The notes: a model not told the origin generated them from the letters alone. A DNA stretch of 64,000 nucleotides from Pseudopyrenochaeta lycopersici (GCA_003313425.1 NHZP01000001.1:558001-622000), one strand, 5' to 3'; shown: positions 37,886 to 50,250, counted from the stretch's first letter. A program made the numbers and translations.

Positions 37886-38964
37886 ATGGCTCTGTCTCCG
37901 CCACCGCGAGCGCTGCTCTTCGATGTCTTCGGTACCTGTGTTAACTGGCGAAAGTCTGTCGTTGAGGCACTACATTCCCAATCGCATGCCTCCCTAAATT
38001 CGGCGACAGCGTCTCTGGCGTCTAGTGTCAGACTGAGGGCTTCAGACATGACGATTGATCATTGGGGCTTATTTGCCCAGCAGTGGAGAGATGGATACAA
38101 GAAGTTTACCGGCGCTCTAGCAGAAAATCCTTCATTGCCTTGGGTCTCAGTCGATGAGCATCACCTGACCTCGCTCAAGGAGCTCATGGTTGATTGGAGG
38201 ATTGAGGGCTTGTGGAATGATGAGGAGCTTCGAGGTTTGAGTTTGATATGGCACCACCTGGAGCCTTGGGAGGACGCGGCCCTGGGAGTTGCCCTGTTAA
38301 ATCGATTATTCTGTAAGTACGTTGTTCATATCTTGTTGGTGCTCAGCCGAATCTGACGTGACAGACACCTGTACCCTCTCGAACGGCAACATCAGCCTTC
38401 TCTCTGATCTCCGCACTTTCAGCGACATTCCTTTCACCCACCTCTTTTCTGCTGAGATGTTCGGTACCTATAAGCCGGCCCCAAGGGTCTATCTTGGAGC
38501 TGCTGAGAAACTCGACCTTCCGCCGGGTCACTGTGCAATGGTATGTGAGACCATGTTAGTCATTCTTTGTCCTCTAGTGTCTGAAGGATCTTCGCTGGGC
38601 TTATTGTTACCTCTTTGATAACTATAGGGTCATCGCAAGGCACTCTAGAAGATCTAAGGCGATACTCTCTTCATATTGCCATGATTCATTGCTGACTAAA
38701 CTGCTATATCAGGTAGCAGCCCATCTTAGTGACCTGAAGGCTGCCAAGAAAAATGGTCTTCAAACCATATATGTCGAGCGTCCAGGCGAGGAGGACTGGC
38801 GTGCAGATGACATTGAGCAGGCAATACAAGATGGCTGGGTGGACATTTGGGTGAGCGAAGGGAGCACTGGCTTCATCGCAGTGGCAGAGAGGCTCGGGAT
38901 TGATGTGACTGGTGCGGGACATGAAAGAAGGTTGAGCTCTTCTGCGCCGATCGGTGTTGCTTGA
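37886..38964 (+). CDS. HAD-superfamily hydrolase, type II haloacid dehalogenase-like
   Basis: Exons 37886-38312, 38365-38540 and 38713-38964 encode 284 residues; an in-frame ATG at 37793 would add 31. The nucleophile motif is L-F-D-V-F-G-T, with W-R following as in L-2-haloacid dehalogenases. Motif II is L-S-N-G-N, motif III the lysine in T-Y-K-P-A-P-R-V-Y, and the fourth block V-A-A-H-L-S-D-L-K-A-A-K. Intron 2 is long for this window (172 bp). Fungal relatives hydrolyse haloacids or other small acids or phosphates; the true substrate is unknown. The start is chosen to put the nucleophile close to the N-terminus as in the family. Confidence 0.85.
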
Positions 38965-39766
38965 AATAGGGGCGCAACATAGCACATACTCACCTGCGAC
39001 ACGGCAAGCTTGATAGAACGTCGAATTACAGTATACATATTAGTTTTTAAATACTTCTTCTATCTGCAGTATTGATTGCCGGGTGTCGGAGGTCTTGTGA
39101 GATGCTTTGATGTTGTATATTATTGCTTGATTTGTATTTTCGCTCGGGGTGGTTTTTGTCTTTTCTAGAACAACATCAAGCCAATAAAAAAATTCATATC
39201 ACAACAGCAACAACTCCGATGCAATTGAAACTGCAGTTGCTAAAAGTAAATAATTATAGCTACATTGACAAGAAGTTTGAGAATATCCCAGAACAATGGC
39301 GCAGATGTACAATTCATGGCAAGGCGCAGAGAAAGTGACATCAGCTAAATGTAATACGGCGCACACCCAGCCCAACAATAAATTCTGTTAGTGCATCACG
39401 AAAATACATACCCGACGTGCTCATACTGCTACGAAACTAAAATTATCCCTCATGCCTGATACGTATGTCTCGCGGGATGTAACAGGAGCTGGTTCCAATC
39501 GAGCTAGGCATCTCCCCGCAAAGCGCTAGTGGTTGTTCCGAACCACAGCCTCGGCAGCGTCATCAATGTCCCTTGGGCCGGCATATCTTCCATCTGCAAT
39601 TGCAACACATAATCCCCTCTGGATCTGTACAAGATTTTTTTGGACACCAAAACCCGTGTCATTGCGAGATGCATTGAAGCTGCCTCTGAATTATCTAACA
39701 ATTTACTTATTAAGGTAAACATTTTTACCACCCAAAAGCCCTTTGGTATCACCGAGGTTGTTCAAC
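38965..39766. other. Intergenic HAD/propionyl-CoA synthetase
   Basis: About 800 bp, AT-leaning, with only frames under 85 codons. No motif was recognised; it contains the synthetase promoter. Confidence 0.45.
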
Positions 39767-41914
39767 ATGCCACAAGAACACATTCAGGACCAGGTGTACG
39801 CCGCCTCAATTGCTGACCCAGAGGCTTTTTGGACTCGCCAGGCAAAAAACCTGTACTGGCATAAGAAACCGACCAAAGCGCTTCAAAAGAGCACGAAGCA
39901 CCTCAAGAAAAGCAACGTAACACACGATCACTGGAGTTGGTACGCAGATGGCGAGATATCAACAACATATAACTGTGTGGACCGCCACGTTGCGAATGGG
40001 AACGGTCATAATGTAGCCATATGTTGGGATAGTCCAGTGACTGGCCAGAGAGAGCAGTATTCATACAAGCAGCTATTGAAAGAGGTTGAAGTTCTGGCCG
40101 GCGTTCTGAGAGAAGAGGGGGTGAAGAAGGGTGATGTTGTATTGATTTACATGCCAATGATCCCTGCTGCTGTATTTGGGATGCTTGCCATCGCCCGGCT
40201 AGGTGCTATTCACTCGGTGGTATTTGGTGGATTCTCTCCTGCGGCCCTGGCGCAAAGGATCGAAGCGAGTCGGCCCGTGGCAATAATGACGGCCTCATGT
40301 GGAATTGAGGGTACAAAGAAACCCACAGGATACAAAGCCATGATTGAGGGCGCAATACAGAAGAGCAGCTTCAAGCCCGCTAAAACCATCGTTTGGCAGC
40401 GGGAGCAGTTGAGATGGGATCCAATAACAAAAGAGGACGGTCAAAGAAACTGGCAGCGACTGGTGAAGAGCGCTAAGAATAGAGGATTGAAAGCAGACGC
40501 CGTGCCAGTCAACAGCAGCGATGGACTGTACATCATCTATACATCTGGTACCACGGGTCTTCCCAAAGGAGTTGTTCGATCTGCAGGTGGTCACGCAGTT
40601 GGTCTCAACTTCTCCATGAAGTATTTGTTTGGCATACACGGGCCTGGCGATGTTCAATTCACAGCATCGGACATTGGTTGGGTAGTGGGCCACTCTTACA
40701 TTGTGTATGCACCCCTCCTGGTTGGCGCGACCACCGTCTTATTTGAAGGCAAGCCTGTTGGGACACCTGACGCAAGCACATTCTGGCGTATTATCGAAGA
40801 GTACAAGGTGACTACCATGTTCACCGCTCCAACAGCTCTACGTGCAATCCGCAGAGATGACGGAGACAACGAATTCTTTGAGAAGAGGGGAGAAAAAGGT
40901 GCGCTGAAGACTCTTCGAGCGCTGTTTTTAGCTGGAGAAAGAAGCGAGCCAAGCATTGTGCAAATGTATCAGAGATTGTTATCTAAGCATTGTGCTCCCG
41001 GAGCAGTGGTTGTCGACAACTGGTGGTCGTCAGAGTCTGGCTCGCCAATCTCTGGTATTGCTCTTAGTGCATCCGCAGGCCTCGAATTCTCTTCTTCGGA
41101 GCGACAAAAGCCTCTTCCTATTAAGCCAGGTTCAGCCGGAAAGGCGATGCCTGGCTTCGATGTGCATATTGTGGATGATGAGGGGAAGGAGGTCAAGAGG
41201 GGCGAGATGGGGAATATCGTCATGGGCATTCCGCTTGCGCCTACTGCTTTCACGACGCTCTGGGAAGATGAGGAGCGCTTCTACAAGGGCTACCTCAAGA
41301 GATTTGGCGGGAAGTGGATCGATACAGGCGATGCAGGCATGATTGATGAGGAGGGTTACATATCAATCATGGCACGGGCGGATGATGTGATTAATGTCGC
41401 CGCTCATCGCTTCAGTACTGGTTTGTAAACACATTTCTGAAAAGCCATGCAGGGCTGACGATCTCTAGGTGCCATTGAACAGGCAATCACAACACACACA
41501 GCCATTGCAGAAGCAGCGGTGGTTGGTATTCCAGATGCGTTGAAAGGTCACTTGCCCTTTGCGTTTATCACCCTTTCAAGACTTGATCACCCCGAATCAG
41601 CCGTGGTGGATGACAAGCTCGTTGGTGAAGTGCAGAAGCTAGTGCGCGAGCAGATTGGAGCCATTGCATCCCTCGGTGGTATTATCCAAGGCAAAGCGAT
41701 GATTCCGAAGACGAGAAGCGGGAAAACACTACGCAGGGTGTTGAGGGAGCTCATCGAGAATGCAACTCACGAGGACTTTGATAGGGATGTAAGCGTGCCG
41801 AGTACAATTGAGGACCGGGAGGCAGTGAATGTAGCGCGGGAGAAGGTGCGGGAGTACTTTAGGGTGAGAGGCAAGGATCTGCATAAGGCCACTGAGGCAC
41901 GGGCAAAGCTCTGA
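39767..41914 (+). CDS. Short-chain acyl-CoA synthetase, propionyl-CoA synthetase/ACSS3-like
   Basis: Exons 39767-41420 and 41469-41914 encode 699 residues; the 48-bp intron (GTTTGT...TCTAG) lies between H-R-F-S-T and G-A-I-E-Q. Adenylate-forming motifs are all visible: Y-T-S-G-T-T-G-L-P-K-G (phosphate loop), D-N-W-W-S-S-E-S-G, W-I-D-T-G-D-A-G, A-R-A-D-D-V-I-N-V, and the C-terminal acyl-adenylation lysine in T-R-S-G-K-T-L-R-R. The N-terminal W-S-W-Y-A-D-G-type ACS region and overall length fit ACSS3/PrpE, which activate propionate (or acetate) to the CoA thioester. No clear peroxisomal or mitochondrial signal is visible. The hinge reads V-A-A-H-R-F-S where V-A-G-H-R-L-S is usual. Confidence 0.9.
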
Positions 41915-44566
41915 AGCGCTATGTTGGAAGTCATGTTGGGTTGCGTATGAATTTGAGAACTTGGGTTTGCAGAACTACAAGTTCCAGTTGGTGATGTTTC
42001 TGGTGCATCACACGAGGTGCTAAGCGGTAGCCTACATGTGTTCACCATGGCTCAAAGACTACGGAATAAATCACGGGCCTTTACCGATGTGCAAATCGGG
42101 GCTGTTCTTTTCTCTTGCTACGCCGTTTTTCCCCCCGCTTGATCTCTCTTGCTGGTTTACACATGTCCAACACACACACACACACACACACCCGTGGCAC
42201 TGGAGCGGCTGCGTCCACGCCTAAAGGGGCTAGTCAAGATGTGCATTCTTCTCCATTCAGAGACTCTTACTACTGGCAAACTATGTCCATGGAAAACTTT
42301 ACACGGAAAACCCACGAATCCTTTTCGAGGCACAAATTTTGGGGCGTTGAAGCTTGGCAGTGATGCGTCAGACTGACGATCTTTGCAAGCTTTTGTGGTG
42401 TCTCGTACTCACACCGTCCACCGGATGAATGCATTCTGTCGCTGTCAGACTCGCAGCGGGCCGCTCCCCGTGCACACGGTGAGTTACACGAGAGGGGCGT
42501 CAAGGGGCAGGTTGGCAGCAGCGTCTGTTTGATAGCCAGTGTGATGCGGGCAGAGCGTTGAGTTGGCTGCACTTGCACGACTGCTTCGGTGGTTGAGCCG
42601 ACTCACGTGGTCGCATGTTGCTGCGGGCGCAGGAGCAGTGCCGGACGAGAGCTGCGAATTCCCGATGTTGGCGTGCGTCTTGAGCTTCGACAGTCCCGTC
42701 GACCTGGGACGCTTGACACTTCATCAGTGCAGGCCAAGGTAGTTCCCCGCGGGCTCATCTAATCGGCGAGGGAGCAGTTGGGGATCGCGAACCCCGGCGT
42801 CTGCGGCTAGAAGCAACGCATGGCCTCTTACCGGCAGAATCGCCGCCAATAAGTTTGTCGCAGGCGCCTGGCATGATAGCCGGCCGTGGGCGACGACGGA
42901 AGGCCAGCGCGCCAGAGAGCAAATGCGCACCGCAGACGACGTCGTTGGTGCAGCGCAGCCGTCGGCTCGGATGGTGGCAAGCACAGCAGACGCCAAGGAC
43001 CCGTCGGATGCTTTCTCTCGCGGGCCAGGGCCATGTTCCCCGGGGGCGGGCGGGGGGCGCAAATGCCATGCCACTGGGGAGGTCGAGAGAGGTGAAACTC
43101 TGGCCCAAAGGCGCGCGACGCTCGCCGGCTGCTTCTCGTGCTACCAGCAATGCTCCCGCTGACATTCACCCGGCGTCGCTCAGCGCGTTTGATTGTGCGC
43201 GCAGGCGTGTCAGACAGCAGAAACGGCGTGCTCAACGGGTCTGGCACCGGGCTCAGGCACTGGCTGCGCCGTCAACGGCCATGGAGGGCCATGCAGAGGG
43301 CGGGATGCAATGTCACTGCGGCCGTGTAGGTACCTCTGGAGTGTTTGATGCAGCACCGTGTTCCTACAGCGTCGTGGGTGCATGTGTAGTGCCCTGCATG
43401 CGAGGGCTAGCAGCGCTCGCAAGGAGCCGGGGCGTGCCGCTTGTGATTGCGCGCTGAGACCACGGCGCTCGCCCGCTGGGAGCTGGAGCAGCACTCTGTC
43501 CAGGCGACGTCGCACGGCCATGGCTGCGAGGGCAGGTCGACTGCTGCACACAGCCAGCGACAGGTCCAGCAGCATAGGGCACGGCGCCGGCTGGGCAGCG
43601 CTCACGGCAGCCGGCGTGGACGTGCTGGTGGTGGTGGTGTTGCTCTTGCAGGACCCAGCTGCCTCTGGCTGTGAGTCGCCTGGACAGGACTAGGCGAATC
43701 CTGAGGTTTTGGCTGCCCCCAGCGAGGTCGCCCAAGCTGCCAACCTCAACGCAGCGTAAAACCCCCGGCCGCCCAAAGTCCACTAATCGCGCGTTTCTTT
43801 TGACCTCCCTCTTCCATCACCGCTATCACACCCGCCGTCCACGCCGTACCTCTCCATCCCACGTCGCCCGCGTTCCTGCGACGGAGCTTTGATAGTCGTT
43901 GATAGCTGATAGCCCAGCCGACCCAACATTCACTCTCGACCCCCCGAGACTTTGTGCCAGCAGCCTCAGCAGCCTTGCAGCCTCCACCACCCCAACACCA
44001 CGACATTTAACACCTCGACATCTCGACACTTGCACAGCCTTGTCACCGACACGCCTCCACAGCCCTGACAAGCTCTGCGGCTGCTGCTATTCCCCTCCCC
44101 GCAGCCTTCTCTCCATAGGCTTTCTTCCTTAGCAAATCTGCTCGGCAGCCTTCCAGCAGCCGCAGCCTCACACCCCCTCCCCCCTCCCAAACTCGTTGCT
44201 TCTACCGCATTCTGCACAGGCCACCCGCCTGCCTCGACGTCTGCTTGTGCAACACCTGTGCTCGCCAGCCCGATCGATTCTGAAGCGCCTGCAGCTGCCC
44301 GCCGACACGCGCACCCTTGGCGCTCTGTGAGTTGCGACGACCCGTAGCTACCACTACCACCGCCACCACTACCACCACGACGCTCTTTTCGGCCACGCCG
44401 CAAACTGCGAGCCGCCCCACGAGACTACTTCTGCGACGACGTGGCTCGGAGCTTGCACCACGCAGCTCGCCCGTCCCTGCTTTTCATATCCCCATCCGCC
44501 CCTCGCCCCCAACACCGTCCCCTCATCACTTGCTTTGACGCGTAGACTTGCTGCACTCCCGGCAAG
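41915..44566. other. Long GC-rich gap upstream of Ras2
   Basis: About 2.65 kb without a supportable gene. It holds a (CA)n tract near 42171 and a strongly GC-rich island at about 42700-43700, where up to three long overlapping frames exist on each strand (so none is convincing). A pyrimidine-rich segment at about 43880-44560, full of CC(A/T)CC and ACCAC triplet runs, leads into the Ras2 ATG and looks like a long 5' leader. No domain was found in any frame. Confidence 0.5.
42171..42191. repeat. (CA)n microsatellite
   Basis: About ten uninterrupted CA units. Perfect CA runs are notable next to a compartment where CpA is depleted, showing that this side has escaped RIP. Confidence 0.9.
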
Positions 44567-45355
44567 ATGGCGGGGAAGATGACGCTGTACAAGCTGGTGG
44601 TCCTAGGCGATGGCGGCGTGGGCAAGACGGCCCTCACTATACAGGTACTTGCCACCCCATCATGTTTGGCAGCCTTTCTCTGACCATACCAGCTATGCCT
44701 GAACCACTTCGTAGAGACATATGACCCCACCATCGAGGACTCGTACCGCAAGCAGGTCCAGATCGACGGTCAGTCATGCATGCTCGAGGTCCTCGACACC
44801 GCCGGCCAGGAGGAATACATTGCCCTGCGGGACCAATGGATACGTGACGGCGAGGGCTTTGTCCTTGTCTACAGCATCTCTTCACGCTCCTCCTTCGCCC
44901 GCATACAGCGCTTCCACAGCCAAATCCAGCGCGTCAAGGAGACAGCCATGGCCGGCTCGCCCACCTATCCTGGTTCGCCCCTCAGCGCATCGTCGCCCAT
45001 CTTCGGACAGGCACCGGTCATGCTCGTTGGAAACAAGTGCGACCGCGTCACTGAACGCGAAGTGTCCACGCAGGAGGGGCAGGCCCTGGCCAAGGATCTG
45101 GGCTGCGATTTCGTCGAGGCCTCGGCTAAGAATTGTGTCAACGTCGAAAAGGCCTTTTTCGACGTTGTCAGGCAGCTCCGGCGGCAACGACATCAAGGCA
45201 GTGGCCGCTCCCCGACCGACAGGAAGGAGCCTCGCGTGCGCCCGGGCCACCACGAAAAGGACCGCATGCGAGGAGTAGCTGATGGCCGCCGTGGCCGCGG
45301 CGGCTACAGCAACAGCAAAAGGACAAAAGACAAGCCCAAGTGCGTCATCTTGTGA
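44567..45355 (+). CDS. Ras2/RasB-type small GTPase
   Basis: Exons 44567-44644 and 44693-45355 encode 246 residues; the 48-bp intron follows the G1 helix (T-A-L-T-I-Q). Motifs are G-D-G-G-V-G-K-T (P-loop), Y-D-P-T-I-E-D-S-Y (effector), D-T-A-G-Q-E-E-Y (switch II, catalytic Gln present), N-K-C-D and E-A-S-A-K. A roughly 20-residue Ser/Pro insertion ([10 protein letters not shown]) before N-K-C-D and a long basic tail ending C-V-I-L distinguish the RasB/Ras2 clade from Ras1. The CaaX leucine predicts geranylgeranylation. The family controls polarity, growth and conidiation from the plasma membrane in filamentous fungi. Confidence 0.93.
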
Positions 45356-46954
45356 TGGACCCGCATCAACCATATGTATTTGGATTTACAGCACTCACGA
45401 GCTATGATACTTTTCTCATCACTGGCAACATCACTGATAGAAGCACTCTTCACACGGCGTCGGCATAGGAGTGGCGTTTGCATGACGGTCTCGACTCTGG
45501 TTTGCATGAGACCCACGGAGTTTTGGCGCACATTTAACACTGGATTATTCTCGTCTTCTTTCACAAGCAACATCTGCACCTCGCGGACATCTTGCACGGC
45601 ATTGCGCGGCTGAACTTGTTAGTAAGGTGATGATTGGGTTGGAAGCATGTCGTCTGTGGGAGTCAACCAAGTGCACGAGAATGTGCAAAATTTTGGGAAC
45701 GGACGGAAAAGTCATGGATTTGGGTTCGGTATGTTCTTTGAGGCTCGAGATACCTTTGCGAATTCACGTATCATTATTTTGGGGGGAAACGTGCAAACCA
45801 TATTGACAAATCGCGTGGAAGCCTGTCCTAATCCCTACCTTTCACGTGTTTCTCTTCGAATAGCTTTGTTCCCACCCCGGCACAATAGTACCACCCAGAG
45901 GAAGCCCTTCCCCACAAAGCAATTGTCCCGACTCCGGCACAGAGGGCAAGTGGATACCTCTCGTGCTTCCACGCGAGACGGTCGGCATGTCGCCTTCCAA
46001 TCGCCCTACTTTCTTTCCAATGTTTCCAATTCCCGAGCCGTCCCTTGCTCGCAGGACGCTGCAATTCTCGCCCTGTGCTTCGCTTGTTCTGACAACGCGA
46101 CACAGCGAAAATGGTTCGGAGTACACACGCGGCATTCTGATACGAATCCGTCGGGTGGGGGAAGACGCAATGCAGCCACTCAGGAACAGGACTGACGTTC
46201 ACGAGCACTGTGACTCGGGTTTGTTTCATCAATCCTCTTGAAAATCCGGGGTCTTCGGCACGAATCACGGCTAATTGTATTGTCTAGAGCGTGAGGTATT
46301 TCTATGAAAGGCGGAAATGTTCTGGCTCACGAAAGGGTCGGGCAGCAGTGCATTCCGCGGGAGGTTTGGGGACCCCCTGCACTCAGGCCCTGCGAAACGG
46401 GCAATCCAAGCGAACATGACTCTGGGGAAACACGATAGGGCTCATTTGCGAATGAAAATGAGGCTGACACGGGTAATTTTGATTGACGGCGATTACTGCT
46501 GCGGCTCTGCAATGCCTCCACAGCACGAGTAAGCCCGCCCTATTTGGGAAGATCATATGTAGCGCCCACCAACGACTAGTTCCACGGCTCCCCCTAGTTC
46601 CAAATGAGTCATACTGAGCTATGATGAAGTGTCACTCAAAATGAGAGTTGGGGAATACGTAGAGGTTTCTATCTTATTTATTTTTGGAAAGCGTACTCTT
46701 TTGAATACAAATTACGTTCAAGAAGCACATTCTGATGAAGTTTCCAATCTAAAACAAACCGATCCCCATCTGACAAATGGCCCCTCAGTAGCACCGGTTC
46801 CCAAGGCGGAGACTCGTGGTACCTTCTCCAGTGTGACAGCAAAAAAACAAGCGACAAACCCCTCTCCAAAGTACCAGACTCCTCACTACGTTCTCTGAAT
46901 TACCAATCGAAGTACTCTTGACAACAAGACTTGACCCAAAACTCCCGTTCGAAC
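45356..46954. other. Intergenic Ras2/acyltransferase
   Basis: About 1.6 kb. Several overlapping frames (up to 182 codons on plus, 146 on minus, around 45650-46270) are mutually exclusive and lack domains. An imperfect direct repeat sits at about 45868-45930, in which CCCC/CCCGACTCCGGCACA-type phrases recur. Confidence 0.4.
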
Positions 46955-48355
46955 ATGGCTCTCAACATGAACCTGGACCTTATGGGGGCCCAGCCTGCTC
47001 TCTTTAAGCTCTATACTCAGCTTGCTTTTGTATTCGCTCTGCCCGATCCAACTTCGCAACCTTTCATTGTTAAAACTATCGGTCGTGGACTTGAACACCT
47101 GGCTAGGAGTTTTCCATGGGTTGCGGGCCAAGTCGGCGATGCGAACTCGGGACTAAGTGGCCCTCCAATATACAAGATTCGGCCTTTTGAACCAACTCCA
47201 CGTCTGATTGTAAAGGACTATGCAAATGATGCTTCCGTACCAACTTTCAAGGAGCTCACTGATGCAGGATTCCCAATGTCAATGCTGGGCGAGGAGACAT
47301 GGGCGGCTTGCCCCACATTGGCAGCCTCGGGATTTGATCCATCGAAGCCTTCTGGACATTCCGACAAACCTGCACCAGTGATGTTGATACAGCTCAGTTT
47401 TATAAGAGGGGGGTTAGTCATATGTGTCAATATGCAACACAACGCATGTGACATGATGGGACAGGCTGCGGTTATGGCTTGGCTATCAAAGGCATGTCGG
47501 GGCCAAGACTTCACAAAGGAAGAGATTGAAATCGGGAACAGAGAGAGAGTGAATGTAGTACCATTGTTTACTCAAGAAGGGTGGAGTCCAGGTCCTGAGT
47601 TGGAATTTCAAATGCTGCCTCCACAGCCGACGCTTGATTTGCCCATTCTGAATCCTCCGATACCGCCAAGATGCTCATGGAACTATTTTGACTTCAGCGC
47701 TTCATCACTGGGTTTCTTAAAGGATATTGCAATGAGAAGTGTACCTGACGAGTTCGATAGTTACGTTTCCACAGACGATGCCCTTTCGGCGTTCCTATTT
47801 CAATCCGTCTTGCGGGCCAGGCAGCCACGGCTCTCTTCAGACAGCACTGTAACTTTCGCTCGAGCCGTCGATGCTAGGCGCTACCTCAGTGTACGCCATG
47901 ACTACCCTGGTATATTGCAGAATATGACCTATACCAGCTATTCACTCTCTTCCCTCCTCACCGTTCCACTTGGCCATATCGCCGCGGCTATGCGTCGGCA
48001 AATTGACCCTAGCACATCAGACATAGCGCAGCGGACACGCTCGCTGGTTACGCTTTTGTCTCAATCGCTGGACAATGCGTCAAAGATCAACTTCACAGCC
48101 GCACTCAAGCCGGACACAGATATCATGCTGAGTTCTTGGACAAAGGTCGCCGCATACGACTTGGACTTCGCCATTGGATTGGGGTATCCGACTGCAGTTC
48201 GACGCCCGCGTTTCGTCCCTGTGGAGTCACTGATGTATATAATGCCAAGGGGCCCTGACGGAAAGTTAGCAGTAGCGATGTGCCTGAGAGATGTGGATCT
48301 AGACTTTCTGAAGCAAGACCCAGAGTGGAGTAGACTGACGATGCCTATTATGTAG
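46955..48355 (+). CDS. BAHD-like acyltransferase (trichothecene O-acetyltransferase family)
   Basis: A single exon encodes 466 residues from ATG 46955; a longer frame upstream lacks an ATG. The catalytic H-x3-D appears as M-Q-H-N-A-C-D (H162, D166). The second conserved block, normally D-F-G-W-G, reads D-F-A-I-G-L-G near residue 407, a divergence seen in fungal members. Two-lobed CoA acyltransferases of this type (Tri101-like) acetylate secondary metabolites or detoxify xenobiotics. No other biosynthetic genes are next to it. It is the last gene before the AT-rich compartment, ending less than 100 bp from it, a location typical of accessory genes. Confidence 0.82.
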   Translation: MALNMNLDLMGAQPALFKLYTQLAFVFALPDPTSQPFIVKTIGRGLEHLARSFPWVAGQVGDANSGLSGPPIYKIRPFEPTPRLIVKDYANDASVPTFKELTDAGFPMSMLGEETWAACPTLAASGFDPSKPSGHSDKPAPVMLIQLSFIRGGLVICVNMQHNACDMMGQAAVMAWLSKACRGQDFTKEEIEIGNRERVNVVPLFTQEGWSPGPELEFQMLPPQPTLDLPILNPPIPPRCSWNYFDFSASSLGFLKDIAMRSVPDEFDSYVSTDDALSAFLFQSVLRARQPRLSSDSTVTFARAVDARRYLSVRHDYPGILQNMTYTSYSLSSLLTVPLGHIAAAMRRQIDPSTSDIAQRTRSLVTLLSQSLDNASKINFTAALKPDTDIMLSSWTKVAAYDLDFAIGLGYPTAVRRPRFVPVESLMYIMPRGPDGKLAVAMCLRDVDLDFLKQDPEWSRLTMPIM

Positions 48356-48854
48356 CCATGGGAGAACCTGAGGAGCAAACTATACAGGGAATGAACATAG
48401 GATTGTTTTTAGGCCTGCTATCCTTTAACATGTTGTTATAGCTCAAGAAACTAATGTAAGGACTAGTTTTATATTACTATAGCCTTATCCTAAGGGCATT
48501 TAGGCTTAGATAGGTATTGTTAGGACACAGGTCTACTCCCACTGCGCCAGGCAACCAAAAGGTAACAATGATCTGCTAAGTGCAGATCAAGCTGAGTAGA
48601 ATAGTACTTAATGTCATACTGGTAGCCAGCCAGCGGCTCTCAGCGCTTAGTTCTTGGCCTGCAGTCCTTGAACCTCAGCTGTTAGCGCCCTCAGCGCTAT
48701 AGCCTAACAGGTATAAATAAGATTAATTAAGGAAAATAGAACTTTTTTTTCTAGAAAGAAGGATTACTACCTTCTAGTAGGATTCTAAGAAGTTCTTATC
48801 TTACTCTTTACTTTATAGTTAGTGTAACGTATAGTTTTAGGTAATAGTATAGGT

Positions 48855-48882
48855 TAGGGTAGCAAATAGGTATAGGTTAGGG
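48855..48882 (+). repeat. Orphan terminal repeat of the inner hAT family
   Basis: TAGGGTAGCAAATAGGTATA matches the left end of the 50901-56778 element (TAGGGTGGCAAATAGGTATA) with one difference. It is cut off at about 48883, where another terminus-like sequence (CAGGGTTGCC) begins. It is probably a truncated second copy of the family. Confidence 0.6.
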
Positions 48883-49918
48883 CAGGGTTGCCACTTTACT
48901 AAGTAATAGTAATAGTAATAGTAATTACTAATTACTAATTTTAAAACTTTATTTCTATTTATAGAAATAAGTATAGAATTTTATATAGCTATAGTTAATA
49001 GCTATATAAAATACTATATATAAAATTATATAAGAATTTAAATAGAAATAGTAAAGTTCTAACGTCCTATTTACTTATTTCTAAAATAAATTTAGTTTTA
49101 AAATATATAAAGTTTAAAAAACTAACTTTAGTTAATTTATAATTATTTTTAAATAGCTAGTAATACTTTATAATAAATCTATATTAACTATTATATATAA
49201 TAGACCTAGTATAATGCTACTTAATTAATTCTAAAAAGTAATTTTATATATTTAGCTTAAAAACTTTTATAGATTAGTTATAAGCTAAAGGTATAGTTTT
49301 TTTATTATTAACTAGCTAAAACTAATACTTAAATTATAGACTATACATTAATTATTTTAAGTTTTATAATATATTAAATTATATTAAAAACTACTACTTT
49401 AAGCTAAAGAATCTTATATATATACTCTTAACTTAGAGTTAAGCTCTTTTCTTAATAACTAAGTTAATAAAAATACTAAACTTATAAATATTATAGTAAT
49501 AAAAGTAATTTTGATATAAATTAAGTAATAATAAAACTATGTACTTAGTACTTAGTAGAGCTTTTAAGAGTATATAAAATAAAATAAAGCTAATTAATTT
49601 AAAGTTCTTAAGGTTCTAAAATTTTCTAAGGTTCTTAAAGTTCTTAGGGTTCTTAAGGCTCTTAAGGTTCTTAAGGCTTAAGGTCCTTAAGGTTTCTAAA
49701 GTCCTTAAGGTTCTTAACTATCCTAACTATTATAACTATTTAAAATATATATCTTTTTTACTCTACTAATAATAGTATATATAATATTAATATTAAATTT
49801 TATATTATTTACTAGTATTATTACTATTACTATTAATACTATTAAAAGTATTAATACTTTGTATAGCTATATATTAGAAAGTAGTAGTTTTTTTAAGCTA
49901 TAATACTTAAATAGAAAG
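48883..49918. repeat. AT-rich repeat debris with foldbacks and a degenerate minisatellite
   Basis: It begins with a hAT-like terminus CAGGGTTGCC followed by TAATAG/TAATTAC repeats. An imperfect foldback lies at about 48948-49057 (arms related to ACTTTA..TTTCTATTTA). At 49601-49718 there is a tandem array of a degenerate AAGGTTCTT-type unit. No reading frame was recognised. Confidence 0.5.
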
Positions 49919-50250
49919 CAGGGATGCACAAAATTTAGTAATTAGTAAATCTAGTAATTACTTAGTAATTACTAAATTATAAATTAGTAAAAATTTAGTA
50001 ATCTATATTTTATATTATATAGTTACTAGTAGTAAAATCTAGATTATTTAACTATTAGAGACTAGAATATATAAATAAATAGTATAGTAAAAAAAAAGTA
50101 ATTAAATTTAAATAAAAAATCTTTATTAATCTATTAAACTAACTAAATAAACACTACTATTATATATTAATAATATTTAGACTAAAATATCTTATTATTC
50201 TATATATTATAGTATAGTAATATATAATATTATAATTATATAGTATAATA

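Noticed and set aside
42755..43457. Overlapping 136-200-codon frames on both strands
   Set aside because: Three or more frames are open at once because the DNA is GC-rich with few stops; none has a motif.
45647..46268. Overlapping plus and minus ORFs between Ras2 and the acyltransferase
   Set aside because: They are mutually exclusive, without domains, and contain an imperfect direct repeat instead.
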